Shown here one piece after another: positions 1 to 10,295 of a stretch of DNA of 64,000 bases. The translations under genes were made by a program, and so were the position numbers. Below the pieces are notes generated by a model that saw only the letters and a list, made by a program, of their open reading frames with translations, was not told the origin of the DNA and made no database searches. The stretch's first letter is position 1. Every line of letters starts with the position of its first letter. This stretch comes from Halomonas sp. (lineage in GTDB: Bacteria; Pseudomonadota; Gammaproteobacteria; Pseudomonadales; Halomonadaceae). Location: contig NZ_JAGOBJ010000009.1 of assembly GCF_017983445.1 (NCBI RefSeq), forward strand, positions 124,001-188,000. The letters are read 5' to 3'.

Positions 1-296
1 GGGTCATAGATCACGCGGACGACTTCCGCATGCCCGGTTCGCCCGGAGCAAACTTCCTGATAGGTGGGATGCTGAGTAGTACCGCCTGCATAGCCTGCAG
101 CCGTAACGTAAGCCCCGGGCTGCTGCCAGAACAGGCGCTCGACACCCCAGAAGCAACCCATTCCCAACACGATTTCTTCGTGGTTTTCAGGATAAGGCGC
201 ATGTAGTGAGTGACCATTGATAGTATGGTATTCACTGGTTTCGACGGGCGTTGTGCGCCCTGTTTGGGCGTCTTTACCATCGTTAAATTGTGTCAT
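1..296 (-). CDS. msrA: Peptide-methionine (S)-S-oxide reductase MsrA, N-terminal part (cut by window edge)
   Basis: MsrA reduces methionine-S-sulfoxide in proteins and repairs oxidative damage. The minus-strand frame opens with ATG at 296 and stays open to the window edge, giving about 98 residues. The hallmark [10 protein letters not shown] is present, and its nucleophilic cysteine is about Cys48; GYAGG and [10 protein letters not shown]-like segments follow, as in the family. The first 40 residues before the motif are typical of the MsrA N-terminal extension. It begins only 10 bp after the tamB stop, so it is probably the last gene of the tamAB unit. The resolving C-terminal cysteines lie outside the window. 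The family call is secure. Confidence 0.93.
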   Translation of the reverse strand, partial: MTQFNDGKDAQTGRTTPVETSEYHTINGHSLHAPYPENHEEIVLGMGCFWGVERLFWQQPGAYVTAAGYAGGTTQHPTYQEVCSGRTGHAEVVRVIYD

Positions 297-306
297 GTCA
301 GCCTCT

Positions 307-3300
307 CTATTGCTGCTTATAAGTTACAGGGCTACCTCGACGGGAGAAGGTATAGATCAAATCCACCGCCTGATTAGTACCCGATACAGCCTGTACATAT
401 AGATTACGCCATAGCGTATAACGTAACGTTAGTTCGGCAATTGGCGAGAAAATTCCCACACCATAGCTAATACGCAGATCATCGGATAGCTGACCACTCA
501 AGGCCACCTGACTGTCATCCCCAGTACCGGTCGTATCCAGTGCCAGATCATCGATACCAAACGCTTCACCAATGGAGCCGACAGCTCCCCCCGTGCGGCC
601 CAGGGACATACCAATCAACGCTGTTGTCAGAGCACTGTCCATACCGCCACTAGAATCTGATGCCCGGCCTCTCAACACATAGGAGAGAGCCTGGTTTTCG
701 GGCATGGATGGCTCTGAGAAAATCGTCACGTTAGGCTCTTCAGCACTGCCCGTTACGCGTAGTCCGGCAATAACATCGTCTTCTGTCACATCCGGATTAC
801 GGATTGCTTCGAAGTCAAGTGAAGGCAGCCCAGGTGGTCCGCTAAACAGTAGCTGACCGCGGCGGATCAACAGATCCTGACCAAAGGCTTGGAAACGACC
901 ATCGACGAGATTTACTTCGCCAAATAGCTGAAGTCCACCGCTGTCTTGACGAATTTCCAGCGTGCCGCCTAAGCCTGATTCAAGGCCATAGGCGGAAATC
1001 AGCATGTCTCTGCCCAGCGTGAGGGTAATCAGAACGTCTAGCTCCATACCTGTTTCAGCCAATTCATCGGCGGCACTAGGTCCGCCATTTTCAGCTGCGC
1101 GCCGCACCTCTTCTTCAGCTTCGCGATCTTCACGCTCGGTAATAATAATTTCATCCGAGCTGGGTTCAATCGTAGAGGCAGAGCTTGAGCCAATCTCCAA
1201 CCGTGCCCAAGGTAAATCCACATTACCCCGTACCTGCAATCGCTCTGGCGTTATACGTACCCGAATATCTGGCGCTGCCTCCAGGCGGCCAAACTGGGGC
1301 AATACCAACAGTAATGGCTCTTGCGTAGCGTTAAGGTCTATGCCTATTCGCCAGTCGTCCGCGCCGGGCCAATAGGCGTCCCCGGTAATGTTCAGTCGGC
1401 CACGCTCGGCCGCCACGAAACCATTGATATCGCCCTGCTCACCATCAAACGAGAGATTTATTTCGCCATCGCGTACATCAACAGGAATATCGGGGCCGCG
1501 AACTCGCAAGCCACGCAACGCCAATGTACCCTGCAAATCTGGTTGGCTGGTGGTGCCGCCAATCTGCACTCGGCCGTTTAATTCACCTTCAAGGCTATCC
1601 ATGCCCACGACCATAGGACGATAAGGAGCTAAGGCGATATTATTAGCCAGCAACTCGCCATCCAATGTACCTCGCCCAAGCGGATCGTTGAGAGATAGAT
1701 CAAGTCTCAAATCACCAGCTTCAGAAAACGACAGCACTATGTTGATATCCGCCTGTGTCTGGTTCGCCTGCAGGTTTGCATCCAGATTAATGACCGGTAG
1801 CTGAACGGGTTGCCCGTAATCGTTGATTGCGGTAATCGCAAGCTCGCTAAGCACTTGAACGTCGGCTTGCCAGCGTGCGCCGCCTTGGCGCCAATCAACC
1901 ACCATATCCGCCGTGGTATCGCCCTCGAACGACCACTCTTCAGGTAAGAACGGTTCGAGCATCTCCATAGGTACTTCGCGTACGGTTAATACCGCACGCC
2001 CCTGGTCGGGGGAAGCATTGATCGGTTCCTGAGAACAGACCAGTCCACCCTCTTCGCGGCGTAAACAGAAAGGCGACAAGCGTGCCTGTCCGTTAGCCAG
2101 GTTGTAACTCAGATCAATCGGCGCTTCCAGGCGGATATTGCCCGCTTCGGAGTCGATTTCCAGGGGAGTAAGCCGCCCTTGATACTGCTGGCGCTGTTGG
2201 TCGAAACGACCGTCCAGAGCTAATAGCGCACGTTGCAGTGGGCTATCGGGTTCGCCCTGCACGCGCAGTTCAAGGCGGTGCTGAGAAAGGCGCCCCGTTA
2301 AATTCACATCCGCGGTTGAAAGGCGCTGGCCGCCAGCGAATATTTGCTGCAAACCCAATTGAACGTTGAGCCGTGGATCGTCAAGACCCTGTACCGTTGC
2401 ATCAAGCTCCAACCGCTCTACCCGGTTATCCGCAAAGCGCAGATCGCGCCCTGATAGGTCGGCAAGAATCTCGGGCTGCTCAAAGCTACCCGTGGCTTTT
2501 ACACTCCCAGTAAGAGTTCCTGCCAGTTCAGGAGAAAGAGTACCCAGCTCACGAAGCGCAATATCGGCGTTTAACGACATGGCTTGCTGGCTTATCTGGC
2601 CTGAAGCCTGTAACCGGTTATTGCCCTGAGTGAACAACAGTTCATGGATATCGACCTCCATATTACTGTTGGCATCCAAGGCTGCCTGAAGCGTTAAGGG
2701 GTAATCACGCAGCTGACCATTGATGTCGATATTAGCGATGCTCACCGACCAAAGCTCGCCTAACTGGCGGACGCTTACATCAATGTCCCCCGTCAGGCTG
2801 CCATTCATTTGATCAACAAAGTGCGCTGGGTCGAACTGGTCTAAGCGAATGCGCGTATCAATCGTCAGCGGATCTGACCAATTAATACGCCCTTCGCTGC
2901 GCAAGCTGCTTTGTTCTACCTGAAGCGCGAGAGGAGCCCAGCGGAAATGACTAATATCGCCATCGCCATCGAGCGCTACCTGAGTGGGCGGCAATCCCGG
3001 CCCTTGAGCCTGTAGCGTCACTTCGGCGCGGTAGGCATCCAGACTGCCCTCGACCGTTAGGTCGAGGGCTTCAGCGACATAGGGCACACTGCTTTCATCT
3101 GCCTCTTGAGCTTCGTCTATGAGAGGCCATTGCAACCGTTCACTTTGCAAGCGTGCCTGGAAAGGAAGGTCTGGCGTTGACCAATCGATATGCCCTTCAC
3201 TTCGCAGCGTATTTTCACCTACTTGAAGGACTAAAGGAGTCCAGCGGAAATGACTAAAGTCTCCATCACCGTTGAGCGTTAATTGAGTAGGTGGTAACTC

Positions 3301-4623
3301 AGGCCCCTGTGCTTGAAGGCTAACGTCGGCACGGTAAGCCTCCAGGCTGCCTTCAACGGTTAAATCTACCGCCTCAACCACATAGGGTTGCGCGGGACTT
3401 GCACCCTCCACTGTTTGCTCATCCACCAGCGGCCACTGCAGCCGCTCGCTTTGCAAGCGTACTTGGAAAGGCAGATCGGGCGCCAAAACGTCTGCCTCAA
3501 GATTGAGAGACGCGGCCACTATGCCGGCTGCCGTCAGCTCGGCCTGCAGATTGTCCAGCGAGCCGGAAAGCTCAAGCACAAGTTCTTCACCATTTAGCTC
3601 AGGAAACAGCTCAGGCAAAAACAACACGGCTTCCAAGCGGGCTTCGAGTGGGTAGCTTCCGCTCAAGTCTGCGTTTGCGACAAGGTTTGCCTGCACATCG
3701 GCGGTGGTTACCTTAAACGAGGAAATTTCTACCTGGCTTTCCTGAGTATTCAGCCCTATCTGCAAACGTTCAATACGATATTCAAAGGCGCCCGTCAGAT
3801 TGATATCAGTGGCCGTCAGGTCGCTCACTTCGATATCGACCGGCAGCGCGATTTCAGGCAGTTCGAGACGCTCACGGGCCGCTAACTGCTCCTCAAGCGA
3901 TACTGATGGCGTTGTTTCATCGCGAGGCTGTGTCAGCAGAATGGCACCATCGATGCCTTCTGCGAGCAGTGGGGTCTGTACTTCGTGAGTAAGTTGAACG
4001 CCTGGTGATGGGGGCAGATAAACCGTCAGCTGTTCAAGACGACTGGGTGCAAAGGCCACCTGGCTATTTTCAGCCGTGGCTGACGTTTCAAAGGTTGCCA
4101 AGTTGATGCGCGTGCCATCAGCCAGTTGAACCCTTACGTCATTCAATAGAAGAGAGCGAAGCTCAATCGGAAATGGCAAATGCAGTCTGAAAGGGTCGCC
4201 ATCCTTGGGTGGCTCTTCTTCAGCGGCGCTTGCTCCAAGTCGAATATCCGCTCCATTAACATGTAGCGTATCCAGACAAAGACGCCTGGAAAGGACACAG
4301 TCATCTGACCAGGCCAATTCCAGATCATCTATGGCGACATAGATATTGCCGAGGTCAAGACGAAAGCCCCGAAGCTCAAACTCATCGAGCAGCCCACCCT
4401 CCTGATGTTCGAACGTAAAATAGCCGCGCTGCTCGCCCTGGGAAAATAAAAATCCCGTGCCCCAGGGTGACAAAGCCACGCCCAGTAAAAGCGCAACTAA
4501 ACCTAATAGCCATAAGGGCAACAAAATAATCAGACGTACCAAACTCCACACCAGCAGCCTTGTGCGTTGTTGCGATGAATACGGCTGGCGCGTCGTGGTC
4601 GCGGAAGACTTAACCTGGGACAA
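307..4623 (-). CDS. tamB: TamB, inner-membrane AsmA-like translocation/assembly protein
   Basis: TamB (1438 aa) is the inner-membrane-anchored partner of TamA. It spans the periplasm as a long beta-taco/groove implicated in phospholipid transport and outer-membrane protein assembly. A transmembrane helix lies at about residues 28-52, followed by very long beta-rich repetitive sequence and the conserved C-terminal TamB (DUF490) domain, which ends in a barrel-partner-like segment ([16 protein letters not shown]). The start is TTG at 4623; an AGGAG six bases upstream overlaps the tamA stop and I see no better ATG, so the two genes are probably translationally coupled. Residues about 383-584 contain two adjacent, clearly related copies of roughly 100 aa. 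The family is certain; the start is likely. Confidence 0.95.
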   Translation of the reverse strand: MSQVKSSATTTRQPYSSQQRTRLLVWSLVRLIILLPLWLLGLVALLLGVALSPWGTGFLFSQGEQRGYFTFEHQEGGLLDEFELRGFRLDLGNIYVAIDDLELAWSDDCVLSRRLCLDTLHVNGADIRLGASAAEEEPPKDGDPFRLHLPFPIELRSLLLNDVRVQLADGTRINLATFETSATAENSQVAFAPSRLEQLTVYLPPSPGVQLTHEVQTPLLAEGIDGAILLTQPRDETTPSVSLEEQLAARERLELPEIALPVDIEVSDLTATDINLTGAFEYRIERLQIGLNTQESQVEISSFKVTTADVQANLVANADLSGSYPLEARLEAVLFLPELFPELNGEELVLELSGSLDNLQAELTAAGIVAASLNLEADVLAPDLPFQVRLQSERLQWPLVDEQTVEGASPAQPYVVEAVDLTVEGSLEAYRADVSLQAQGPELPPTQLTLNGDGDFSHFRWTPLVLQVGENTLRSEGHIDWSTPDLPFQARLQSERLQWPLIDEAQEADESSVPYVAEALDLTVEGSLDAYRAEVTLQAQGPGLPPTQVALDGDGDISHFRWAPLALQVEQSSLRSEGRINWSDPLTIDTRIRLDQFDPAHFVDQMNGSLTGDIDVSVRQLGELWSVSIANIDINGQLRDYPLTLQAALDANSNMEVDIHELLFTQGNNRLQASGQISQQAMSLNADIALRELGTLSPELAGTLTGSVKATGSFEQPEILADLSGRDLRFADNRVERLELDATVQGLDDPRLNVQLGLQQIFAGGQRLSTADVNLTGRLSQHRLELRVQGEPDSPLQRALLALDGRFDQQRQQYQGRLTPLEIDSEAGNIRLEAPIDLSYNLANGQARLSPFCLRREEGGLVCSQEPINASPDQGRAVLTVREVPMEMLEPFLPEEWSFEGDTTADMVVDWRQGGARWQADVQVLSELAITAINDYGQPVQLPVINLDANLQANQTQADINIVLSFSEAGDLRLDLSLNDPLGRGTLDGELLANNIALAPYRPMVVGMDSLEGELNGRVQIGGTTSQPDLQGTLALRGLRVRGPDIPVDVRDGEINLSFDGEQGDINGFVAAERGRLNITGDAYWPGADDWRIGIDLNATQEPLLLVLPQFGRLEAAPDIRVRITPERLQVRGNVDLPWARLEIGSSSASTIEPSSDEIIITEREDREAEEEVRRAAENGGPSAADELAETGMELDVLITLTLGRDMLISAYGLESGLGGTLEIRQDSGGLQLFGEVNLVDGRFQAFGQDLLIRRGQLLFSGPPGLPSLDFEAIRNPDVTEDDVIAGLRVTGSAEEPNVTIFSEPSMPENQALSYVLRGRASDSSGGMDSALTTALIGMSLGRTGGAVGSIGEAFGIDDLALDTTGTGDDSQVALSGQLSDDLRISYGVGIFSPIAELTLRYTLWRNLYVQAVSGTNQAVDLIYTFSRRGSPVTYKQQ
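2870..3475 (-). repeat. Tandem ~303-bp duplication inside tamB
   Basis: Two adjacent in-frame units (about 3173-3475 and 2870-3172) encode near-identical ~101-residue blocks. Both start with [16 protein letters not shown] and both contain [23 protein letters not shown] and DGD.SHFRW before the segment LRSEG. Similarity is visible in DNA as well as protein, so the duplication is fairly recent. It would lengthen the periplasmic groove by one module. Confidence 0.85.
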
Positions 4624-4632
4624 AGCGTGCTC

Positions 4633-6483
4633 CTAGAATTCCGGGCCAATGGAGAAATGCAGACGAAAAGCATCTTCATGATCGAAGGGATGCGCTACGT
4701 CCAGGCGAATAGGCCCCACGGGCGATATCCAGCGGACGCCTACCCCGGCTCCAGTTTTTAAATCGTTGGGGCCCCAGTTATCAAAAGCGTCACCCGTATC
4801 GATGAACGTGGCCCCCCACCAGTTTTCTCTAACACGCCGCTGATACTCAAGGCTTGAGGTGATCATCTGTTGGCCGCCGCGTAAGCGCCCTTCAGCATTA
4901 CGCGGAGACAGGCTTTCGTAGGAGTAACCGCGTACGCTGCGATCCCCGCCTGCAAAGAAACGCAGTGAAGGTGGCAGTTTGGAAAAATCATCGGTTTCAA
5001 TTGCACCCATGCTTAAACGGGCAGAGAAGCGATTGTCGTCATTGATGGTGCGTATCCACTCAGTATCACCGGTTAAGCGCGTAAACTTGGCGTCCGAGCC
5101 CCAGATTGTGTCTGAATACTCAATGGAGAGCTGCTGACGGTCGCCCCAGAGCGGAAAACGCTGCGGACGAGTTCGCGTGCGCGACCATTGAATGCCCGGG
5201 TAGAAGAGCCATACCTCATCAGCCTCCCCGCCTTGGGTAAAGTCCTCATAGGTGGTCCGGAAATACAGCGATTGGACCCAGTCGTTTTCAAACTGCCAGC
5301 GGCGGGCAATTTCCACTGAGCCTTCCAGGGATTGGGTGTCGCTATCGTCGATATTACGAACCCCGTACTGCAACCGATAACTATCGCGCAGTGGATCTTC
5401 TAGCGGGATGTTGTATACCCCGGTGAAACGCTGCTCTGGCGCAGAGAGATAAAGATCATGATTAAGGCTATGGCCTAAACTGTTGATCCACGGCTGATGC
5501 CAGCTAAAGCGCAGGCGAGGGCCTACATCGGTCGCATAGCCGATACCCACTTCAAATTGATGACGATCGGCAGGTTCGACGCTTACATCAATGGGTAGCG
5601 TAGTATTGTCACGCTTGTTGATATTCAACACGCTCAATAGAGCGGCGCTGCTGATCCGTGGACGCTGGGGTTGAGAGGCGGTTGCCTCGCTAAACCATGG
5701 ATCACCGCCCCCTGGAGGGGTAATAGTAAGTTCCTGAGCCGTTTCCAAACGTGGCCGTACGGTAACGGACTTAAACCAACCGGTTTCTCCAAGGCGCTGA
5801 TTATAAGTGGCCAAGGATTCTGCCAGGTAAGGATCATTCTCTTCAAAAGTTTGCATCTGCTGCAAACGGTCAGGTTCGATATGACTACCGGTAATATGTA
5901 CCTTGCCGAAACGATAACGTGGCCCGCTATCGAAATCCATATACAGCCGGACACTTTGCAGATACGGACGTACTTCCATACGTCGGTCAGTAAAGCCCGA
6001 GTCAAAATAACCGCGTTCGATGGCAAGCCCCGCAAATTGATTACGTAAACGATCCCACGGGGCATGACGTAACGGGTCACCTTCGCTTAAGGGGAAATTA
6101 TCCAATGCTTGTTGAAAAGGCGGGTCGTCTTTAGCATCGCCTTCGATATTGACCGAAAGCACTTCGATTTCGACACGCGGGCCAGGCTCAATCGTTAGCC
6201 TGATGGGCGGCGTAAGTTCAATGCTAATATCCGGCTCGTAGTAACCAAAAACCCGCATGGCCTCCTGAGCACGGCTGCGTATCTCGGCTTCCAGGCGTAC
6301 ATCGGTATATTGTTCGGCGTCAATACTCTCTAGATATGCACTGACATTCGCCTCAACGTCCCCATCCACGCCACTGATATCAGCAGTGAGCGCCCACGCG
6401 GGTGTCATGGACGCCGTGCATAAGGGTAATGCGATAAAACAGGCCACCTGAGTGGCAGAACGCCATCGCCGTTGTCTTCCCAT
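4633..6483 (-). CDS. tamA: TamA, Omp85-family outer-membrane protein
   Basis: TamA (616 aa) is the outer-membrane Omp85 component that works with TamB. Visible parts are a signal peptide ending near TPAWA (residues 1-31), POTRA-type repeats over about residues 35-275 (for example RYRFGKVHITGSHIE), and a 16-strand-type beta-barrel to the end. The barrel contains the conserved Omp85 lid-loop motif in FFAGGDRSVRGYSYE, and the chain ends in the aromatic residue expected for BAM-dependent insertion (FSIGPEF). Its length fits the family (about 580-620 aa). It lies 9 bp upstream of tamB and 52 bp downstream of the coiled-coil protein gene, on the same strand. Confidence 0.95.
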   Translation of the reverse strand: MGRQRRWRSATQVACFIALPLCTASMTPAWALTADISGVDGDVEANVSAYLESIDAEQYTDVRLEAEIRSRAQEAMRVFGYYEPDISIELTPPIRLTIEPGPRVEIEVLSVNIEGDAKDDPPFQQALDNFPLSEGDPLRHAPWDRLRNQFAGLAIERGYFDSGFTDRRMEVRPYLQSVRLYMDFDSGPRYRFGKVHITGSHIEPDRLQQMQTFEENDPYLAESLATYNQRLGETGWFKSVTVRPRLETAQELTITPPGGGDPWFSEATASQPQRPRISSAALLSVLNINKRDNTTLPIDVSVEPADRHQFEVGIGYATDVGPRLRFSWHQPWINSLGHSLNHDLYLSAPEQRFTGVYNIPLEDPLRDSYRLQYGVRNIDDSDTQSLEGSVEIARRWQFENDWVQSLYFRTTYEDFTQGGEADEVWLFYPGIQWSRTRTRPQRFPLWGDRQQLSIEYSDTIWGSDAKFTRLTGDTEWIRTINDDNRFSARLSMGAIETDDFSKLPPSLRFFAGGDRSVRGYSYESLSPRNAEGRLRGGQQMITSSLEYQRRVRENWWGATFIDTGDAFDNWGPNDLKTGAGVGVRWISPVGPIRLDVAHPFDHEDAFRLHFSIGPEF

Positions 6484-6535
6484 ACATAAAATCCCTATAA
6501 ATCAGCGATCCAGAGCTGTTTTTTAACGTAACCTA

Positions 6536-7366
6536 TTACCGAAGCATTTCAATTTGAGCACTAAATGCTAATTGAGCTTGGCGAATTTGGCGTATATCGC
6601 TCTCAAGGGCCGCTAGACGTTGGCTCCACTGCTGTTCAAACGCCGCCATTTCTTCATTATTAACCGAGGCTGACTCTAACTGTAGCGTATCTAGCTCAGT
6701 TTCTAGCATATTAAAGCGCTCATTGATCGCTTCATTCTGGGCTGCCAGCTGCTCGTCTAACGTTTGGCTCAACTGGCTGAACTGTTCTTCTATTGAGGTT
6801 AGCTGTTGCGCGGTGGTCCGTTCCAGATAATTGACTTCTTCAACAAGGTTTTGTCGCCCCGACGTGCCCGCCTGCTCGAGAGCATCCAACGAGTTGCTCA
6901 ATGCCGCAAGTTGGCTATCGCGGAGCGCCGCCTGTTCCTGATATTGACTGAGGTACTGTGAAAACGTTGCTAGCGTTTCGCTTGAAGCCTGATCTTCATT
7001 ATCAGTAAGCACGCCATAGAGTTCTTCACGGGTATTCGTCAAGGCAATGGAGAGCTGCTCCTGCTCTTGGAAAAGCGTCGTCATCTGCGCTTGTACAAAG
7101 GTTATCGTATCTTGTACATCGGTGTCACCCGACTCCAGTCGAGCATGAACATTGGACACCTCTCCACTTACCCGATGGAGTTCGGAAAGAAGACGCTCAC
7201 GTTCCAACCAAAGCCCTACCGAGGCTGCGGCGAGCAAAGTAAACAGCAGGAAGATCCCAAGCCACAAAGGCCACACGGCTGGGCCTTTGCGGTAGCGTAG
7301 ATGCTGAACCGTCAGGCTCTGATCCACATCGGGAACAATTCGCTGAGAAGGCGTCGAATTGGGCAT
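6536..7366 (-). CDS. Membrane-anchored coiled-coil protein of unknown function
   Basis: I do not recognise a named family. The 276-aa protein has a short basic cytoplasmic N-terminus, one transmembrane helix at about residues 30-54, and a long Gln/Glu-rich heptad-like region (about 55-270) that should form a periplasmic coiled coil. Residues such as Leu and Ala recur at heptad spacing and cysteine is absent. The layout resembles HemX-like or cell-division scaffold proteins, but I see no diagnostic motif. It starts 9 bp after the stop of the dehydrogenase-like gene and ends 52 bp before tamA, so all four probably share a transcript. The gene is real; its role is unknown and may be structural in the envelope. 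Confidence 0.8.
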   Translation of the reverse strand: MPNSTPSQRIVPDVDQSLTVQHLRYRKGPAVWPLWLGIFLLFTLLAAASVGLWLERERLLSELHRVSGEVSNVHARLESGDTDVQDTITFVQAQMTTLFQEQEQLSIALTNTREELYGVLTDNEDQASSETLATFSQYLSQYQEQAALRDSQLAALSNSLDALEQAGTSGRQNLVEEVNYLERTTAQQLTSIEEQFSQLSQTLDEQLAAQNEAINERFNMLETELDTLQLESASVNNEEMAAFEQQWSQRLAALESDIRQIRQAQLAFSAQIEMLR

Positions 7367-7375
7367 GGCGTTTCC

Positions 7376-8668
7376 TCAAAAAGACGTAGGGTCGGCGCGA
7401 CGACCAATACCACGGTACTTTAACCCGCAACTGGCAACAAATGTAGGGTCGTAAATATTTCGCCCGTCTAACACTAACTTGGCACTGAGTGATGTTGCCA
7501 ACCGATGCCAGTCTGGATTCCAGTAAGGCTTCCACTCGGTCACCAGCATCAACGCATCAGCGCCCTCGCATGCCTCATAAGGATCCTGATCGAACGTTTG
7601 CAGATCTTCTCGATAGCCGACTTCCTGATGCAGAGCCGCAGTCGCTGCCGGGTCATGGAGCTTTACCTTTACGCCCTGTGCCCAGAGTGCTTCTAAAAGT
7701 GTCAGTACAGGGGCGTGATCAATACGTGCCGTTCCGGGTTTAAATGCCGCCCCCCAAATAGCCACCGTCTTACCTTCGAGCTGGCCTTCAAAGTGGTTCC
7801 AAAGCTTGCGAAAGAGGGTCTCTTTCTTCTGCTCGTTGATATCCATGACTTGTTCAAGCAAAGCAGAATATCGGCCACTTTTGGATTGGACGTCCGCTAA
7901 ACGCATTAAATCGCGCGAGAAATTGGGGCCCCCAAAGCCACATCCGGGATATAAATATTCAAAGCCGATGCGCGTATCGGCACCCATGCCCTGACGTACA
8001 TGTTCGACATCAACACCTAATGTGTCTGCCAAGCCGGCGATTTCGTTCATATAGCTGATACGTGTGGCCAACATGCCATTAATGGCTAGTTTAGTAAGTT
8101 CGGCTGCCCTTCGCGGCATGGGCTGGAAAACTTCCTGGCGCCGGTTAAAAGCGCGCAATAGTTCACGCACCACATGTTCGCCCTGCGCATCGTCACAGCC
8201 AAGCAGCCAACGTGTTGGCCGAGTAAAGGAAGCCCAGGCACGGCCTTCTTCCAGCGTGTCAGGCAAGGCAACACTGCTATGCTGATCTTGCATCAAATCA
8301 TGCAAGCGCTCCGTTTCGCCTACCGGGAATGTGGAGTTATTGACTAACACGGCGCCTTGCTGAACATTGAGCCCAGGCTGCTGTAGTAGCGTAGTGGCTG
8401 CATTACGCTGACTTGGGGAAAGCGCAAGCCAGATAACATCGGCAGGAGACGCTTGCGCTATATTATCAATAAGTTCCAGCGTGCCATCGGCTAAACCTTG
8501 CTTAATATGCGGCATCAATTCAGGTTCACGACGCAGCCAGTCCACCTGAGAAAGAACCGCCCAAGGGGCGCTTTCATGGGGGAGCCACTGAACCTGGTGG
8601 CCCACCCAGGCTAACGCAGCAGCAGCGGTCACAGCACTTAACTCACTGCCATAAAGTAATACTCGCAT
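7376..8668 (-). CDS. UDP-glucose/nucleotide-sugar dehydrogenase-like protein, probably catalytically inactive
   Basis: The 430-aa protein has the full three-domain layout of UDP-glucose 6-dehydrogenases, but key residues differ. The family's N-terminal GxGxxG is replaced by GSELSA (residues 7-12). The nucleophilic cysteine of GGSCFPKD is asparagine in GGPNFSRD (Asn249); a cysteine occurs at 243 instead. Lys193 and Asn197 (KLAIN) and Asp253, normally in the active site, are kept, as are NSTFPVG and a DTRIG segment. A C-terminal UDP-binding-like domain includes FKPGTARIDHAP. Either it is a pseudoenzyme or it carries out different chemistry. It heads the tamAB cluster and is divergent from ubiG. 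The family is confident; the activity is inferred to be lost. Confidence 0.85.
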   Translation of the reverse strand: MRVLLYGSELSAVTAAAALAWVGHQVQWLPHESAPWAVLSQVDWLRREPELMPHIKQGLADGTLELIDNIAQASPADVIWLALSPSQRNAATTLLQQPGLNVQQGAVLVNNSTFPVGETERLHDLMQDQHSSVALPDTLEEGRAWASFTRPTRWLLGCDDAQGEHVVRELLRAFNRRQEVFQPMPRRAAELTKLAINGMLATRISYMNEIAGLADTLGVDVEHVRQGMGADTRIGFEYLYPGCGFGGPNFSRDLMRLADVQSKSGRYSALLEQVMDINEQKKETLFRKLWNHFEGQLEGKTVAIWGAAFKPGTARIDHAPVLTLLEALWAQGVKVKLHDPAATAALHQEVGYREDLQTFDQDPYEACEGADALMLVTEWKPYWNPDWHRLATSLSAKLVLDGRNIYDPTFVASCGLKYRGIGRRADPTSF

Positions 8669-8786
8669 TTACCAGACTCCTTGCGCGACGGAAAAGCGAG
8701 AAAGTATCGCCATGAAATTCATACAATGGTCCTTTTCATGCGTTCTGACCCAGGAGTGGTTAGAATGCCCATAATACTGAACGATT

Positions 8787-8801
8787 GAGTGGATACCACT
8801 C
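8787..8801. promoter_or_regulatory. 15-bp palindrome in the ubiG/dehydrogenase-like intergenic region
   Basis: A perfect 6-bp inverted repeat GAGTGG-ATA-CCACTC lies between the two divergent genes, 76 bp before the ubiG start. A three-base spacer is too tight for a stable RNA hairpin, so a protein-binding site is more plausible. No known consensus is matched. Confidence 0.3.
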
Positions 8802-8876
8802 ACCACTTGACGTCAACACCCAGGCTGGATGGAAAAAGTAACCATTCATTGCTGATTGACTATGGGAGCCAGACAC

Positions 8877-9620
8877 ATGCAAGCGACACCTCAGGATAGC
8901 ACTGCTGACCACTACCAAGGCAATGTTGATGCAGCGGAAGTTGCTAAATTTGAAGTACTTGCTAGCCGCTGGTGGGATCCAAAAAGCGAATTCAAGCCGC
9001 TGCATGATATTAATCCACTGCGCTTGAACTTCATTGATGCCCGCGCAGGTCTTGCGGGAAAAAAGGTACTTGATGTGGGTTGTGGTGGTGGCATCTTGAG
9101 TGAGTCCATGGCTCATCGCGGTGCCGATGTCACGGGTATCGACCTGGGTGAAGCGCCGCTTGGCGTTGCAAGGCTGCATGCTGAAGAGAGCGGCGTCTCG
9201 GTGGACTATCAGCACATCAGCGTTGAAGCATTAGCGGCCCAGAAGCCAGGTCATTTCGATGTGGTGACCTGCATGGAAATGCTGGAGCACGTGCCTGACC
9301 CTGCCTCGGTTATCCGTGCTTGCTGTGCCTTGGTGCGCCCGGGTGGCTATGTGTTTTTCTCCACCCTAAACCGTACGCCCAAGTCTTACGCCTTTGCGAT
9401 TTTAGGCGCAGAATATGTCTTGAAGCTGCTACCGCGTGGAACCCATGACTATGCCAAATTTATTCGCCCCTCAGAAATGGCAGCCTGGTCTCGTCAGGTT
9501 GGGCTAGAAGTGCGTGAGCAAACAGGGCTGACCTACAACCCTCTTACACGCTGTTATCGCCTAGTATCTGATGATGTCTCGGTTAACTACATGATGTATT
9601 GCCGCAAAGTGAGTCAATAA
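8877..9620 (+). CDS. ubiG: UbiG, ubiquinone biosynthesis O-methyltransferase
   Basis: UbiG carries out both O-methylations of ubiquinone synthesis using S-adenosylmethionine. This 247-aa protein has the family signature [11 protein letters not shown], the SAM-binding motif [25 protein letters not shown] and [11 protein letters not shown], and ends like E. coli UbiG (VNYMMYCRK). TTG 8856 and ATG 8862 are also in frame, but GGGAG at 8864-8868 sits eight bases before ATG 8877, so I chose that start. The stop codon adjoins the ATG of the next gene, which indicates one transcript. Identification is secure. Confidence 0.96.
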   Translation: MQATPQDSTADHYQGNVDAAEVAKFEVLASRWWDPKSEFKPLHDINPLRLNFIDARAGLAGKKVLDVGCGGGILSESMAHRGADVTGIDLGEAPLGVARLHAEESGVSVDYQHISVEALAAQKPGHFDVVTCMEMLEHVPDPASVIRACCALVRPGGYVFFSTLNRTPKSYAFAILGAEYVLKLLPRGTHDYAKFIRPSEMAAWSRQVGLEVREQTGLTYNPLTRCYRLVSDDVSVNYMMYCRKVSQ

Positions 9621-10295
9621 ATGTCGACTACTGCACCACTGGCCATCCTGTTTGATCTTGATGGCACGTTAGTCGATACCGCGCCTGACTTGGCACAGGC
9701 AACCAACGTATTGCGCGAGCATCATGGGCTGGCGCCGTTGCCCTATGAACAGATTCGCAGGCAGGTTTCTAACGGAGGAAGTGCGCTGGTGACGTTAGCG
9801 CTGGGGCTTGAGCATGGAGCTCCTGAACACGATACGGCGCGCCAGTTTCTGCTGGATACCTACGAGCAAGCTGTGGCAGTACAAAGTCAGGTATTCGACC
9901 CGCTGAATCGATGGCTGATTGAGTGGCATGGCAACCAGCGGCTATGGGGCATTGTTACCAACAAACCGCGCCGCTATACCGAGCCGCTGCTCGCTGCCTT
10001 GGCACTAGAGCCAGGTGCCCTGCTGTGCGCAGATGATCTCGATGTTAAAAAGCCTGCTCCCGAACCCTTGTGGGAAGCAGCACGACGCCTAGGGGTTGCA
10101 CCTAACCAGTGCTGGTATGTAGGCGATCACGTGCGGGATATGCAGGCTGCAAAAGCCGCCGGTATGACGGCCGTTGCGGTGGGCTATGGATATATTAGCG
10201 AAGAAGATGACTACCATCAGTGGCCAGCAGATCTTTGGTTTGAAAAATGCTCAACGCTCGTCGAGGCATTAAACGCCTTCAATATCACGTCCTAA
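9621..10295 (+). CDS. mupP: HAD phosphatase, probable N-acetylmuramate 6-phosphate phosphatase MupP (Gph-like)
   Basis: This 224-aa HAD-superfamily hydrolase has motif I FDLDGTLVDTAPDL (nucleophile about Asp12), motif II TNKP, and motif III/IV KKPAPEP with VGDHVRDMQAA. Phosphoglycolate phosphatase (Gph) is the closest named relative. In pseudomonads a very similar gene directly after ubiG is MupP, which dephosphorylates MurNAc-6-phosphate in peptidoglycan recycling, and it is followed there by a yciK-like SDR. The same trio is present here, with the SDR on the opposite strand, so MupP is preferred. Substrate assignment rests on context only. The stop codon is part of a two-copy 14-bp repeat. 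Confidence 0.8.
   Translation: MSTTAPLAILFDLDGTLVDTAPDLAQATNVLREHHGLAPLPYEQIRRQVSNGGSALVTLALGLEHGAPEHDTARQFLLDTYEQAVAVQSQVFDPLNRWLIEWHGNQRLWGIVTNKPRRYTEPLLAALALEPGALLCADDLDVKKPAPEPLWEAARRLGVAPNQCWYVGDHVRDMQAAKAAGMTAVAVGYGYISEEDDYHQWPADLWFEKCSTLVEALNAFNITS

Noticed and set aside
11-280. An 89-aa minus-strand frame at the window start
   Set aside because: It is a shifted frame inside msrA, which is recognisable by [10 protein letters not shown] in the true frame.
5634-6080. Frames of 148 and 125 aa within tamA
   Set aside because: They are shadows of the TamA frame, which has full family motifs over the same stretch.
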